Assembly (NCBI GenBank): GCA_963682025.1
Contig: OY821519.1
Coordinates: 110,177,764-110,241,763, forward strand
Reading direction: 5' to 3'
Origin: Cordilura impudica
Taxonomy: Eukaryota > Arthropoda > Insecta > Diptera > Scathophagidae
Length of the DNA stretch: 64,000 nucleotides
In this document: positions 32,998 to 45,184 of the stretch, in pieces
How positions within the stretch are numbered: position 1 is the first letter of the stretch
Layout: the number at the start of each line of letters is the position of its first letter
Made by a program: the position numbers and the translations under genes
Notes under the pieces: generated by a model
Seen by the model: the letters and a program-made list of their open reading frames with translations, nothing else
What the model was told of the DNA's origin: nothing
Databases searched by the model: none

Positions 32998-34303
32998 ACG
33001 GGTGATTTTTTAAGAGCTTGATAACTTTTTTTTAAAAAAAAACGCATAAAATTTGCAAAATCTCATCGGTTCTTTATTTGAAACGTTAGATTGGTCCATG
33101 ACATTTACTTTTTGAAGAAAATTTCATTTAAATGTTGACCGCGGCTGCGTCTTAGGTGGTCCATTCGGAAAGTCCAATTTTGGGCAACTTTTTCGAGCAT
33201 TTCGGCCGGAATAGCCCGAATTTCTTCGGAAATGTTGTCTTCCAAAGCTGGAATAGTTGCTGGCTTATTTCTGTAGACTTTAGACTTGACGTAGCCCCAC
33301 AAAAAATAGTCTAAAGGCGTCAAATCGCATGATCTTGGTGGCCAACTTACCGGTCCATTTCTTGAGATGAATTGTTCTCCGAAGTTTTCCCTCAAAATGG
33401 CCATAGAATCGCGAGCTGTGTGGCATGTAGCGCCATCTTGTTGAAACCACATGTCAACCAAGTTCAGTTCTTCCATTTTTGGCAACAAAAAGTTTGTTAG
33501 CATCGAACGATAGCGATCGCCATTCACCGTAACGTTGCGTCCAACAGCATCTTTGAAAAAATACGGTCCAATGATTCCACCAGCGTACAAACCACACCAA
33601 ACAGTGCATTTTTCGGGATGCATGGGCAGTTCTTGAACGGCTTCTGGTTGCTCTTCACTCCAAATACGGCAATTTTGCTTATTTACGAAGCCATTCAACC
33701 AGAAATGAGCCTCATCGCTGAACAAAATTTGTCGATAAAAAAGCGGATTTTCTGCCAACTTTTCTAGGGCCCATTCACTGAAAATTAGACGTTGTGGCAG
33801 ATCGTTCGGCTTCAGTTCTTGCACGAGCTGTATTTTATACGGTTTTACACCAAGATCTTTGCGTAAAATCTTCCATGTGGTCGAATAACACAAACCCAAT
33901 TGCTGCGAACGGCGACGAATCGACATTTCACGGTCTTCAGTAACACTCTCAGAAACAGACGCAATATTCTCTTCTGTACGCACTGTACGCATTCGTGTGG
34001 TTGGTTTAATGTCCAATAAAGTAAACTGAGTGCGAAACTTGGTCACAATCGCATTAATTGTTTGCTCACTTGGTCGATTATGTAGACCATAAATCGGACG
34101 TAAAGCGCGAAACACATTTCGAACCGAACACTGATTTTGGTAATAAAATTCAATGATTTGCAAGCGTTGCTCGTTAGTAAGTCTATTCATGATGAAATGT
34201 CAAAGCATACTGAGCATCTTTCTCTTTGACACCATGTCTGAAATCCCACGTGATCTGTCAAATACTAATGCATGAAAATCCTAACCTCAAAAAAATCACC
34301 CGT
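32998..34303 (-). mobile_element. Complete DD41D mariner-type transposon
   Basis: A 1306-bp element with TIRs starting ACGGGTGATTTTTT at both ends and a TA target duplication on each side (32996-32997, 34304-34305). It contains a single intact transposase frame on the minus strand. Both ends, the duplication and the frame are preserved, which makes it the best-preserved element in the window. Confidence 0.93.
33105..34190 (-). CDS. Tc1/mariner superfamily transposase, DD41D type, 361 aa, apparently intact
   Basis: Cut-and-paste DDE transposase that would bind the ACGGGTGA ends and insert at TA. An N-terminal helix-turn-helix (residues about 1-60, EQRLQIIEFYYQN) is followed by a second DNA-binding segment (about 75-115, MSIRRRSQQLGLCYSTTWKI). 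The catalytic core has LFSDEAHFWLNGFVNKQN (first Asp), MWFQQDGATCHTARD (second Asp) and CDLTPLDYFLWGYVKSKVY. Taking the Asp of PLDYF as the third residue, as in mariner PSDYHLF, there are 41 residues between the second and third Asp. That defines DD41D elements rather than classic DD34D mariners. Length is normal for the superfamily. Start at 34190 is the first ATG in frame after the left TIR and gives the expected MNRLTNEQ beginning. No stops or frameshifts are seen. Activity cannot be judged from one copy. Confidence 0.92.
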   Translation of the reverse strand: MNRLTNEQRLQIIEFYYQNQCSVRNVFRALRPIYGLHNRPSEQTINAIVTKFRTQFTLLDIKPTTRMRTVRTEENIASVSESVTEDREMSIRRRSQQLGLCYSTTWKILRKDLGVKPYKIQLVQELKPNDLPQRLIFSEWALEKLAENPLFYRQILFSDEAHFWLNGFVNKQNCRIWSEEQPEAVQELPMHPEKCTVWCGLYAGGIIGPYFFKDAVGRNVTVNGDRYRSMLTNFLLPKMEELNLVDMWFQQDGATCHTARDSMAILRENFGEQFISRNGPVSWPPRSCDLTPLDYFLWGYVKSKVYRNKPATIPALEDNISEEIRAIPAEMLEKVAQNWTFRMDHLRRSRGQHLNEIFFKK

Positions 34304-34305
34304 TA

Positions 34306-35892
34306 CAATATAATTTTGGCCAAATGTGGCATGTTTTTTAGTTTTTGGATAAATTTTGGAGAATATATTTGGAATTTTATATTTGGAACTTAAGATAATG
34401 TAAGATGATTTCGACATTTGTATAGAGAATAGACATGAACATGTACAATTTTCTGCTATTCCAATAGGGATCGTCCTGCAGTTTCAATCAAACAAAACTA
34501 ATTTATTAATTTTCACAAATTATGAAATTTAAATAAAATTAATGACAACCAAAAAAGTAAAATCTGACCTGAGCCGCTTGGAAAGAATATACAATATCTT
34601 TAATTTCGATTGTAAAAAACTTTTGCGTATGATCGTCGTCGTCTTAAGTAGCACGGGTTAAGAATCCCCACAGTATTTTATAATATCATACATGTGTATA
34701 GCGATGATTTGTTTAAAGATGTTATATGCAAAAGATATTGTACACAACTAACTATCAACAGATACGAAATTTAATTGTCGCACGACCTAATTGGCCTCCT
34801 GATCATTGATTGAATGTAATAATAAAATTCAATTAAATAACTTCGTCATATTTGTAGTATTCCACAGCATGACCCCAAACACCAATGGTAAATTCCACAT
34901 TATCTGTTTTGGATTTTCGCTTTAGAGAATATATTTTAAAGAAAAAAATATAAAATTTGATTATTTGAAAAGAAAAAGGATTAGAAAACATTAATTGCAA
35001 TTTGACAATCTCGGTCATTTCTTTCCGATTTCTTTTTGTTTTAAATTTCTTTTTGCTTTTTAATTTCATTTTGGAAAGTAAAATTAACAATTACGTATTT
35101 TTTGGCGCCTAAGTAATATTTAATTTTTTTTAATGATCAGTTTTATGACTAAATTATAATTCTTCTGATTTTTGAAAAAAATATGAACATTAAAATTTTT
35201 ATGATGGGGCGTCAAGTCGTTAACATTATACATAAACATATTTCATTGATAAGATTTTTAAATTAAATTTAAATAAATTGAGCTAATAGAAGAGAATTTT
35301 AAGAGATGTACCAAGAAAATAATCAATTACAAAAACAAAGAATATATTTATTTGGTGATTTTTATCAGGACTTAAAAGGGGTGTAGTCGCAAAAAATAAT
35401 CCCCTAGATTTTAAAACTATGACATTTTACTAGGGGGTTTACACTTCAGAATTTTAAAACAAGATTTGTGTAAAATTTTCGACATATGGAAGGAAGTGGG
35501 CTAATTAAGAACTAAATTGACAAAAAGAGTACATATATGTGTAATTAATGAAGAAACTAAGCTTGTTAGAATGTACTGTCTTATTTGGGAAAGGTCAAAG
35601 GTCATTATCACGTAATCTAAATTATAAGATGGAATGTTATAAAACGCCGTATTTTGTTTTTTAATTATATATAATTATAGACATTTATGTTGTTATTGAT
35701 TGTCTTCGCTAGACTTGTGCTAAGTTTCATTAGTGATTTATATTGTTTTTAGAGCAGTAGATTAAGTTTCGTTTTATATGGTTATTTTTGGTTTACAAGT
35801 ACCATTTCTTTTTGCAACTTATAAATGATGAAAAAGTTATATATATGTTTTACATTACTTAGATTTTGTTATATAAAAAAAAAACAAAAACG
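34306..35892. other. Unassigned AT-rich DNA
   Basis: No gene, repeat family or motif recognised. An 85-codon minus-strand frame (34833-35090) is low-complexity Lys/Phe-rich and probably chance. Confidence 0.35.
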
Positions 35893-36105
35893 CTTATATG
35901 ATACCCTATACCATGCGTTTAGAGATCCTATCTCTTAGGTCCAACTAATTAGATATAGAAAATAAGCATAAACCAAATTTGAATGGTATTGTTATAAATT
36001 TTTGTGCCTTTGGATATAAAAAAGTTCATATCGGATGCTATATTTATATAGAGACTAGGTCGAAAAATGGACCGATCCTGACCATATTTAATAAAGTCAC
36101 TAATT
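35893..36105 (+). mobile_element. DINE-1-like head fragment
   Basis: ATACCCTATACCATGCGTTT to GACCATATTTAATAAAGTCA; truncated on both sides and abutting a different DINE-like family at 36106. Confidence 0.65.
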
Positions 36106-36900
36106 ATACCCTCCACTCCAGTGTGCAGAGGGTATATAAGTTTGTCATTCCGTTTGTAATAATTAGAAAAAAAAATTTGGACCCCATAAAATATATATAT
36201 TTGTGATCCTTATAATAACCGGAGTTGATATAGCGATGTCCGTCTGTCCGTCTGTCCGTCTGTGGAAATCACGATGACGGCATCAATCGGGCAGCTAGGA
36301 TGCGCGTTGATATAAAAAATAATTCATTAACATCCTGAAAAGTTTGCTATCTAAAATCGTCCAAATCGGTCTTTGAGGGCCCGAGATTTAAATGAAGAAC
36401 TAAAAAAAGAATTGAAAAAATTTAGTTTTCTATGTGGTTCTTGTCACGATCACGCCCTCAATAGTGCAGCTACAGTGATCATTTTTAGTGAGAATGATTC
36501 ACAAAATTCATGGAAAGTTTTCTGTTTCAAAAATCATTAAAATCGGTGGAACAGGTCCAGGGAAATCTCTGAAAAACTAAAAAAAAATGAAAAATATGAT
36601 GTTTCTATATTGTTCTTGTTGTTATTCTAAATGTTGTGTTGTTGTCATAGCCGGACTTGTTGTTTTTGTGGTCGTTGTGGTAATAATATAATAAAAACTA
36701 ACCCTTTGTACATTTTTTTTTATTAACTCTGGTAGAAAAATTTAAAAGTTTCCATTGTTTTGGCATCACTAAAAAAATTTGTTAGATCATTTCTGTTATC
36801 ACCACGAGCCTGCCTGCAAAATTTCAGATCGAATGGGTCACGGGAAAGGGGCTAAAATCAACCCAAATTTTTTCGACAAGCAGACACTACGAGTTAATAT
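36106..36900 (+). mobile_element. Second DINE/mini-me-like family
   Basis: Starts with a hairpin, TATACCCTCCACTCCAGTG against GTGCAGAGGGTATA. A GTCCGTCTGTCCGTCTGTCC tract follows near 36237-36261, then GAAATCACGATGACGG and a body with AAAATCGTCCAAATCGG blocks repeated near 36340 and 36530. This layout is that of fly DINE/mini-me elements but the sequence differs from the main family here. The right boundary is approximate. Confidence 0.65.
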
Positions 36901-39026
36901 AAAGGGAGTAAAAATTCACCAACATCTAAAGCAAATAATGCTAAAATACCTAGTTGTTAATAAAAAAAAAACAATGTAAATTTAGCAAAAAAAAAATTTT
37001 ATGTATAAATTTATTTTAAGAGAAAAACACAAATATAACGTTTGATGTTGTATTTTTTGTGTGTAATATTTACATATACATACATAAACATATTAAAAAA
37101 TACAAATAATATACATATATTATATATATGTATATCCATAACAACTGCATGTTAGAAATAAATCGGTATATTATTTTATTTACATAAAATTCTGCAATAT
37201 TTTGTTGTGGGGAAAATACATTTTTTTTGCATTAACAGTGTCACTTCATTTTGCCCAGCGTGACTATACCACAATAGATGGCGCCACAATTTTTGTTTGT
37301 CCTAATTAGCTTTGCAATAGTTATTTTTATTTTAATATGAATGTAAATATTTTCAACTAGATATTATACAGAACAATGTTAAGAGTATACACGGGCTGAT
37401 CTTTTATTTCATACGTATTTTCATTATTCTTTTACATATATGAACATAAGTTTGGCATATTAACTTTTTGTTGTCTTTACAAAATCGAGTTACCGAGTTC
37501 ATCAATGAGTTTTTTTGCTTTCAAAACAGTTCTACATAGTTACATAGAATTATTATTCTGCTTTACCTACAAAATATCTGATTGCGATTACATCTAATTT
37601 TTAAAAATTGTTTATAATTACTAAAGCATTATTATTCACATAAATACAAAATTGCACTTTTTAAATTTTCAATTCAAATTTAAGAAAATATCAATTCTAG
37701 AAACTGGAATTAAAAATTTCCAATTATAAATTACAATTAATTGAATTTCAGAAAATCATATCAAAACGTCGGAAATTATAATTTTAAATTTAGAAGGCAT
37801 CAATTGCATCTTTAATATAAAATTTTATTCGTTAAACACAAATTGAAATTCCAAAAAAAAACACCATTTAAAAAATTTTTACATTTAAAAAAAAATTGAT
37901 ATTCAGGAGATATTACTAGCTTTTCAGTACCGCGATTCAGTAACTTCTTTTAACGATAGTCGAATCGTTAAAAAAAAGAAAATAGCAAAATTATCAGTAA
38001 AATTTGTAAACGATATTCGCTATTGTTAAACTCAGTTGTTGTTGTTATCTAAACGACAACCATTTTTTTGTTGTTTATTCAATCGATAAAAACTTAAATT
38101 TTTAGGTTGAAATGTCGTCATACATAAATAAAAATCATAAAATAGTGAAAATATTTTGCTTTTATTAAAAAACTTTTTTATATAAATAAAAAAATTAAAT
38201 AGCATATTCAATTCATTATTTCATTTTCAAATAAATACACAGAAATATTAGTAAAAAAATAAAGATATTAAACATAAACATATAATCATCCTGTCAAACA
38301 CGAATTAATTTGTTTTTTTCTATTCTTCTTTTGACAGAGATATTTAAGAATTGCGAACATAAAAACTGTTACACAAATATACGCAATTTGATGAGAATGT
38401 CATTTATATATAAATTTTCACAATTTTTTTTGGATGAAAATTTTAAGTTTTTCAGAAAATAAAGAGAACAAATTATTTTATTTAAAATGTTTGGGACATT
38501 TGGTTTTTTGCGTTTGGCATCCCTAATTTGAATATTTATTATTATAAATTTATTCTCTATGTTTTCCAAATATGGCAATATTTTAATAAAAAAAAGTTGA
38601 GAGTTTTTTTTGGTTATTATTTTGTTACTCCTTCCATTTGGCCAGTTAAAAGAAACTATACAGCCATCTCCAATTAGCACGGTTTAATGCATATAGCCAC
38701 CCTACACAACCATTACCTTTGCAATGGAGGTTAGGGCGAGCTATTTAATTAGCAAAAACTAAATTAAACGAGAAGTTATGTCATATAACCGGATACGCAT
38801 GCATATAGGTATATAACCTAAATGCATGCCAATCAGCAACCACGATGACCAAAAAGCAAACACCGAAATAAATTCGAAATAACAGAAAAGACGAAAACCA
38901 ACCCAAAGAATTTGCTGAAATAATTTGGTATTAAATTTAACAAATTGTTTACTTTTTCATTTACATTTATTATCAAGACTCAAACCGAGGTGGATGGTAT
39001 CAAAGATTCGGCACACTCTTACTTGT
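36901..39026. other. Unassigned AT-rich DNA
   Basis: Runs of ATACATA (37070-37140) and very AT-rich stretches. No gene is recognised. A 103-codon minus-strand frame (38369-38680) lacks any recognisable motif. Confidence 0.35.
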
Positions 39027-39316
39027 TTTTTGCAAAAACATAAAGATCGGGAAGCAGCTTTATATAGCACTATGACTAAGAATTGTCCTATAGGGTTTAT
39101 ATTTGGAATACTGGACTACTAATGGATGTAATAAACACTAACAAACCGAATTTGATCGAGATCTATATGATAATAGGGGTCATTTTTATGAGGACTAGGT
39201 CTGAAAATGCACCGATTTTGACCAATTTCAATAGCGTTCGTCCTATGGCCGATATAAGCTGATTTAATTTATTCATATTTGCGACCTGTAATTTGATTAT
39301 AACGTTTACATGGACA
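39027..39316 (+). mobile_element. DINE-1-like internal fragment
   Basis: From AAAGATCGGGAAGCAGCTTT to TTTACATGGACAC. It lacks both ends and runs into dispersed repeat X at about 39317. Confidence 0.6.
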
Positions 39317-40165
39317 CTAGGGTGGCTCTTCATTATATGGAGAAAAAAAAAGTGTTCAAACTTTCGGTCGCACCCCCTAGAATTATGCGAATAGCAAAAA
39401 AAAAGAAATAAACAGTTTTGGGCCACTCAAAAAACATTTAGAGGTGGCTCAACGCGATTCAAAATTTCAAGTGTATTTTATATGGAGAAAATATGACCTT
39501 TTTTCAGATTTTACGAAAATTTCGTACTATAGTTTCATTTTTTCGACAAACTGTTATATAATTCGGGATCAATATTAAATTATATTTCCAAAAAGCTATA
39601 AAACTTCAAAATCAAATAAAAACTCGCCAAGAAATAGCAAATGCCCAAGACCACTTTTGTGCCAAAAAAAACTAGATCATGAAATTTGATGGCATTTTTT
39701 TCAACTTTAAGAAATTAATTAAAGCCAACATTTTGTTTTAGTCTCTATACCTGTAAGTACTCAGATATCAAGTATTGTTTTATTATCACCTTGATAACCT
39801 ATTAAACATTGAGATATTATGAACCCATTAACCCTTTTGGAATTGGGGTCACATATGACCCCAAACTAATAAAAGACAATTTATTCAAAAAATTCAAATA
39901 TTTTGTAAGTGCTGTAGAATTTTTAGATGCGATGCCTAAAATATAATAACAAATGTGTAGGACATCCGTTCCTAAAGTTTGGGATAAATCCGAGAACGTT
40001 AACCCATTATTTGCCAGGGCCACCTTTGGATTTTAAAATATTTTTAAATAAAAATTACGGAAAACGAGTTTTTCTATTAAACTGGATGAGACCACTATTT
40101 AGAATTTAAGAAAAATAATTCGGTTAGAACGAAATTTTCGTAAAATCTGAAAAAAAGTCATATTT
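39317..40165 (+). repeat. Dispersed repeat X, copy 2, with inverted internal segment
   Basis: AGGGTGGCTC start, then a block with GGTCGCACCCCCTAGAATTA (also at 43690-43850 on the minus strand), then the block shared with 30010-30330. Near 39495-39540 and 40120-40165 an inverted pair (TTTTTTCAGATTTTACGAAA) bounds the unit, suggesting a fold-back or two opposed copies. Two TTAACCC motifs (39827, 40000) lie inside, both in the same sense. Confidence 0.5.
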
Positions 40166-40288
40166 TTTTTTTTTTTTTTCATTTATATAAACTTTATTTC
40201 ATCAAATCAATTCATACATAATTGAGCCTCAGCGCCATTAAGGCTTTGTTGAGGCAAGTTGGCAAATAAACTTATTTTAATAAAATTA
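40166..40288 (-). other. Possible retroelement 3' end after a T-run
   Basis: A run of about 18 T (40166-40183) is followed by TTTATATAAACTTTATTTCA and GAGCCTCAGCGCCATTAAGG. On the minus strand this would be a short 3' end with a polyA tail. The source is not identified. Confidence 0.25.
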
Positions 40289-41080
40289 AACAAGTAAAAA
40301 AATTATAGTCGGTCGAGACCGTCTATATGATACCCTATACCATGCGTTTAGAGACCCTATCTCTTAGGACCAACTAACTGGATATAGAAAATAAGCATAA
40401 ACCAAATTTGAGTGGGATTTTTATTAATTTTTTTGGCTGCAGATATGAAAAATTTCATATCGGATGCTATATTTATATGGGGACTAGGCCCAAAAATGGA
40501 ACGATCCTGACTGAGTTTGGTAAAGTCTCTTGTATTTTGCAAAAATATATACAAATAAAATTTGAGAAGAATCAGTGCAATATTTTTGTTTTTTGATAGA
40601 TTTAAGTGAAGATCGGGAAGCAGCTCTATATGGGGCCTATCACTAAGAGTTGTCCCAGGGATCATTTTTAGACTACTCATTAATGGATGTAATAAACGCA
40701 TACAAACCCAATTGGAGTAAGATCTATATGACAATTTGGATCTTATGGCAATTTATGTCGATTTCATAGGGGTCATTTGTATGGGGGCTAGGTCTGAACA
40801 TGGACCGATTCTTACCAATTTCAACAGCATTCATCCTATGGCCAATAAAAGCTTACATACCAAATTTCATCAAAATATATTCATATATGCGACCTGCAGT
40901 TTGATTACAAAGTTTACATGGACACACAGACGGACGGACACACGGACGGACATCGTTAAATCGAATCAGTTAGTGATTCTGATTCGATCGGTATAATTAA
41001 AGATGGGTCTAGGTCAAATATTTTTGGTAGTTACAAACAGCAGCACAAAGCATTATACCCAAGCCACATAGTGGTATAGG
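40289..41080 (+). mobile_element. DINE-1-like element, first half of tandem dimer 1
   Basis: Near full length: AACAAGTAAAAAAATTATAG start, tract GACGGACGGACACACGGACG near 40929. The right end CCACATAGTGGTATAGG runs straight into the next copy. Confidence 0.85.
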
Positions 41081-41082
41081 TT

Positions 41083-41862
41083 TTATAGTCGGTCTAGACC
41101 GACTATACGATACCCTATACCATGCGTTTAGAGACCCCTATCTCTCAGGCCCAACTAACTGGACATAGAAAATAAGCATGAACCAAATTTGAGTGGAATT
41201 TTTATTAATTTTTTCGGCTGCAGATATGAAAAAGTTCATATCGGATGCTATATCTATATGGGGACTAGGCCCAAAAATGGACCGATCCTGACCATGTTTG
41301 GTAAAGTCTCTTATATTTTGCAAAAATATATACAAACAAAATTTGAGAAGAATCAGTGAAATATTTTTGTTCTTTGATAGATTTAAGTGAAGATCGGGAA
41401 GCAGCTCTATATGGGGCCTATATCTAAGAGTTATCCAATAGGGATCATTTTTGGACTACTGATTAATGGATGTAATATATACATACAAACCTAATTTGAC
41501 TAAGATTTGTATGATAATTTGGATCTTATAGCAATATGTGTTGATTTCATAGGGGTCATTTGTATTGGGGCTAGGTCTGAACATAGACCGATTCTCACCA
41601 ATTTCAATAGCGTTCATCCCATGGCTGATAGAATATCAAATACCAAATTTCATCAAAATATATTCATATTTGCGACCTGCAGTTTGATTACAAGCTTTAC
41701 ATGGACACACAGACGGACGGACGGACATCGTTAAATCGAAACAGATAGTGATTCTGATTCGATCGGTATAATTAAAGATGGGTGTAGGTCAAATATTTTT
41801 GGTTGTTACAAACAGCAGCACAAAGTCATTATACCCAAACCACATAGTGGTATGGGGTATAA
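41083..41862 (+). mobile_element. DINE-1-like element, second half of tandem dimer 1
   Basis: Starts at TTATAGTCGG without the usual AACAAGTAAGAAAA leader, joined to the tail of the preceding copy by 2-3 bp. It is complete to CACATAGTGGTATGGGGTAT. Confidence 0.85.
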
Positions 41863-42007
41863 AAATATTTAAATGAAAATTGTTTTTTATACAAAATAGG
41901 AGAAATTTAATTTGTACTAATTTAAAATTATATCACATACATTACAATATTATTCAAAAGATATTCTTTTAATTTATTTTTATATAAAGAAATAGTTAAA
42001 CATTCTT

Positions 42008-42425
42008 TTAGACTTTGCAGTAAACACCGATATATTCTACTCGCCGTTTCGTAGTTTCTAAACGACATTTTGAAACTCTAAGGTTTGAATTGTTTCTTGC
42101 ATTGAAAGCTTGTTGATTAACTGAAAAACAAATAGAATGGTGACCGGTATTATGTAGTATTTTAAAAACATATATTAATAATAGCATTTTGTACATTCCA
42201 TGTATAGGTAAAACATTTTTGGCGACATCCCTATATTGAGATATAGTTGGATACAGCCGGGGAAGATTAAGTACGATTTTTAATGATTTATTCTGCAATA
42301 TTTGTAGGGATTTTTAATTCATAATTCCTATTATATCCAAATATCAAAGTCAAATAATTCAAACGGCTCTGAATCAGTGATTGAAAAATAATATATTTAG
42401 TCTTTTCATCAAGTTTGTACTTTAA
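42008..42425 (-). pseudogene. LINE ORF2 C-terminal part (right of the inserted Helitron in protein order)
   Basis: Minus-strand frame with LKYKLDEKTKYIIFQSLIQS at the Helitron junction, then LQNKSLKIVLNLPRLYPT-like and MYKMLLLIYVFKILHNTGHH, ending EYIGVYCKV. This is the region after the reverse transcriptase in CR1/Jockey-group LINEs. A frameshift near 42300 separates the two frames. Confidence 0.7.
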
Positions 42426-42796
42426 TCTATAATATTAATAGGATTGGCGATTCTTGTTACCGATGTAAATTTCACAGTTTTACTCCGATTTTGACAAAAA
42501 ATTTATCATTTGAAAGGTATTTCTTTTTAGCTGTTACCCAGATTTACAAATTTTCATCGTCTGAAACATTTTTTTGAAGTTATGATCGTTTAAAGTTGCT
42601 ACTAACACATACATAAAATTATACAATGCTATGTGTGTGTTTATTAAATTTGTTAATGTGTTTGTGTTAACGTGTTGAGTATGTTTTCTTCATTTAATAT
42701 GAATTGAATTGTGAAGCATACCTTTAGGGTTTTTATTAAATAAAATAAAAAATTCCTAGAATTTGTAGTCGAATTTCGAGTGCTGGAATCTGCTAG
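42426..42796 (+). mobile_element. Non-autonomous Helitron, copy 7, inserted in a LINE
   Basis: A 371-bp copy with TCTATAATATTAATAGG start, hairpin end then CTGCTAG. Removing exactly this interval joins the LINE frame on the minus strand as RILFK + LKYKLDEK with no base gained or lost. That confirms the ends and insertion between A and T without target duplication. Confidence 0.9.
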
Positions 42797-43692
42797 TTTA
42801 AATAAAATTCGCAGAGCCGGTGATATCTGCAGATGTTGTATATGGCGATGCCACGACAAATTGTTTTGTATAAATACTCCGAGATATTTTACGGCTTGTA
42901 CTTCCTCTACCTCTTTGCCATCAATATATGAGTTTTGTTTTGTTAGCATTTAGTACAAGTTTGTTTAACCTCGCAAACTCTGAAACTAGAGCACCATCTC
43001 GTTCAAACGTTTTAAAAACCAGATCTTCTTTATACGTGTAAAAAATACACAAATCATCAGCGTACATAAACATCTTCCCATCAAGACCTAGATTGTTAAT
43101 ATCGTTTAAATATATAATAAACAATAAAGGACCCAAAACACTGCCCTGCGGAACACCGTGTTCGACAACATTCATTGAGCTCTTAGACGTATTAATTTGA
43201 ACGTATTGCTTCCTTCCTTCTAAATAGTTTTCTATTAGAGCCAATTCTGTACCTCTTATGCCATAAAATTTTAACTTTTGTATTAAAATCTTGTGATCAA
43301 CAAGATCAAAAGCGCTAGAAAAATCGTAGAAAGGGCCCCCAATACCAGTAAAACCTTTATCCAAACAGTCACATATGTAATTAACTACATTGATCACAGC
43401 CTCATCAGTGCTAACACCCTTCCAAAAACCATATTGATCAGGGAATATAAGAGATTCTCTTTCAAGAAATGCTAAAAGTTGTGAATGCAAAATTTTTTCA
43501 AAAACTTTATCAATTACCGACAAAACAACAACCGGTCTATACTTTTCCACAGAACTGACATTAATTTTCTTTGGAATCGGAATGGTTTTATGAACTTTAA
43601 GTATATGCGGAAAAACTGAGGTGGTAATTGAAGAGTTTTAAATATTCGCAAGAACAGGAGCCACTATATCTTTACATTCATATAAACATTTT
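42797..43692 (-). pseudogene. LINE reverse transcriptase (CR1/Jockey-like group), broken
   Basis: Non-LTR retrotransposon ORF2 segment. VEKYRPVVVLSVIDKVFEKI is RT block 1. FPDQYGFWKGVSTDEAV and FYDFSSAFDLVDHKIL follow, the latter with the first catalytic Asp region. GVPQGSVLGPLLFIIYLNDI is a classic block. FMYADDLCIFY is the catalytic YADD box. After a frameshift near 42925-42949 comes AVKYLGVFIQNNLSWHRHI. Upstream of 43550 the frame extends to about 43692 (CLYECKDIVAPVLANI, stop, NSSITTSVFPHILKVHKTIP). One stop and one frameshift mean it is dead but well preserved. Endonuclease and ORF1 are absent. Clade assignment is approximate. Confidence 0.85.
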
Positions 43693-43850
43693 CCCATATA
43701 AACACACTTGAAATTTTCAATTGCGTTGAGCCACCTCTAAATGTATTTTGCTTGGCCCAATACTTTGTATTTATCACTTTTTTTGCTATTCGCATATTTC
43801 TAGGGGGTGCGACCGAGAGTGTGAACACTTTTTTTTATTAAGGATAGGGT
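43693..43850 (-). repeat. Dispersed repeat X, partial copy 3
   Basis: The minus strand matches 39317-39470: GTGGCTCAACGC, TGCGACCGAGAGTGTGAACA and a GGTGGC block. It abuts the LINE on one side and a DINE tail on the other. Confidence 0.55.
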
Positions 43851-44419
43851 GGGCACGCAGATGGACGAACAGACGGACGGACATCGCTTAATTGAATCAG
43901 AAAGATGGTTCTAGTTACAGACGTCAGCACAATGTAATTATACCAAGATCACGTAGTGGTAAAGGGTATAATTATTGACGGCCTGGACCGCCATTGTTAT
44001 TAATTTTATGCCTGCAAATATGAAACAGTTCATATCGGATGCTATATTATATGGGGACTAGGTCGAAAAATGCACCGATCCTGTCTATCTTTGGTGAACT
44101 TATTTATTTTTTGCTAAAACATAAACAAACCAAATTTGACAAAAATCTGTGCAATATTTTTGTTTTTAATAAAGTTAAATGATGATCGGGAAGCATCTTT
44201 ATATGGGGGCTATGACTAAGAACTGTCCTAGAGGGTTTATTTTTGGACTATTGATTAAGTTTCTATCGGTCATATAACGAACGCTTATGAAAATGTGTGA
44301 ATGTCGGTACATGTTCCGACCTAGTCCCCATACAAATGACCCCTATGCGATTGAATTATCATATAGATCTCGGTCGAATTTGGTTTGTGTGTGTTTATTA
44401 CATCCATTTATCAAAAAAA
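43851..44419. mobile_element. Mosaic of three DINE-1-like fragments
   Basis: 43851-43972 is a plus-strand tail (GACGGACGGACATCGC to GTGGTAAAGGGTATAA). 43973-44260 is plus-strand head/mid sequence. 44261-44415 is minus-strand mid sequence. No fragment is complete. Confidence 0.65.
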
Positions 44420-45184
44420 ACAAGTAAGAAAATTATAGTCGGTCTATCCCGACTATACGATACCATATACCATGCTTTAGAGACCCCATCTCTTCGGTCC
44501 AACTAATTGGATATAGCAAATAAGCATAAACCAAATTTGAGTGGCAGTTTTATTAATTTTTTGGCTGCAGATATGAAAAAGTTCATATCGGATGATATGT
44601 CTATATGGGGACCAGGTCCAAAAATGGACCGATCCTGACCATATTTGGTAAAGTCACTTATACTTTGAGAAAAATCTGTGCAATATTTTTGTTTTTTGAT
44701 AGATTTAAGTGAAGATCGAGAAGCAGCTCTATATGGGGCCTATGACTAAGAATTTTCCTATAGGCATAATTTTTAGACTACTCATTAATGAATGTAATAA
44801 ACACATACAAACCCAATTTGAATGAGATCTATATGATAATTTGGAACTTAAGGCAATTTATGTCGATTTCATAAGGGCCATTTGTATGGGGACTAGGTCT
44901 GAACATTGACCGATTTTCACCGATTTCAATAGCGTTCATCCCATAGCCGATAAAAGCTTATATACCAAATTTCATCAAAATATGTTCATATTTGCGACCT
45001 GTAGTTTGATTACAAGGTTTACATGGAAACACAGACGGACGGACGGGCATTGCTATTTCGACTCAAAAAGTGATTCGGAGTCGATCGGTATAATTAAAGA
45101 TAGGTCTAGGACGCATATTTTTGGTTGTTACAAACAGAGCACAAAGTAGTTATACCCAAACCACATAGTGGTATAGGGTATAAT
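44420..45184 (+). mobile_element. DINE-1-like element, first half of tandem dimer 2
   Basis: ACAAGTAAGAAAATTATAG start, tract GACGGACGGACGGGC near 45035, end CACATAGTGGTATAGGGTAT, continuing directly into another copy. Confidence 0.85.

Noticed and set aside
39827..40010. TTAACCC motifs as piggyBac ends
   Set aside because: Both are in the same orientation, no transposase lies between them, and TTAA is common in AT-rich DNA.
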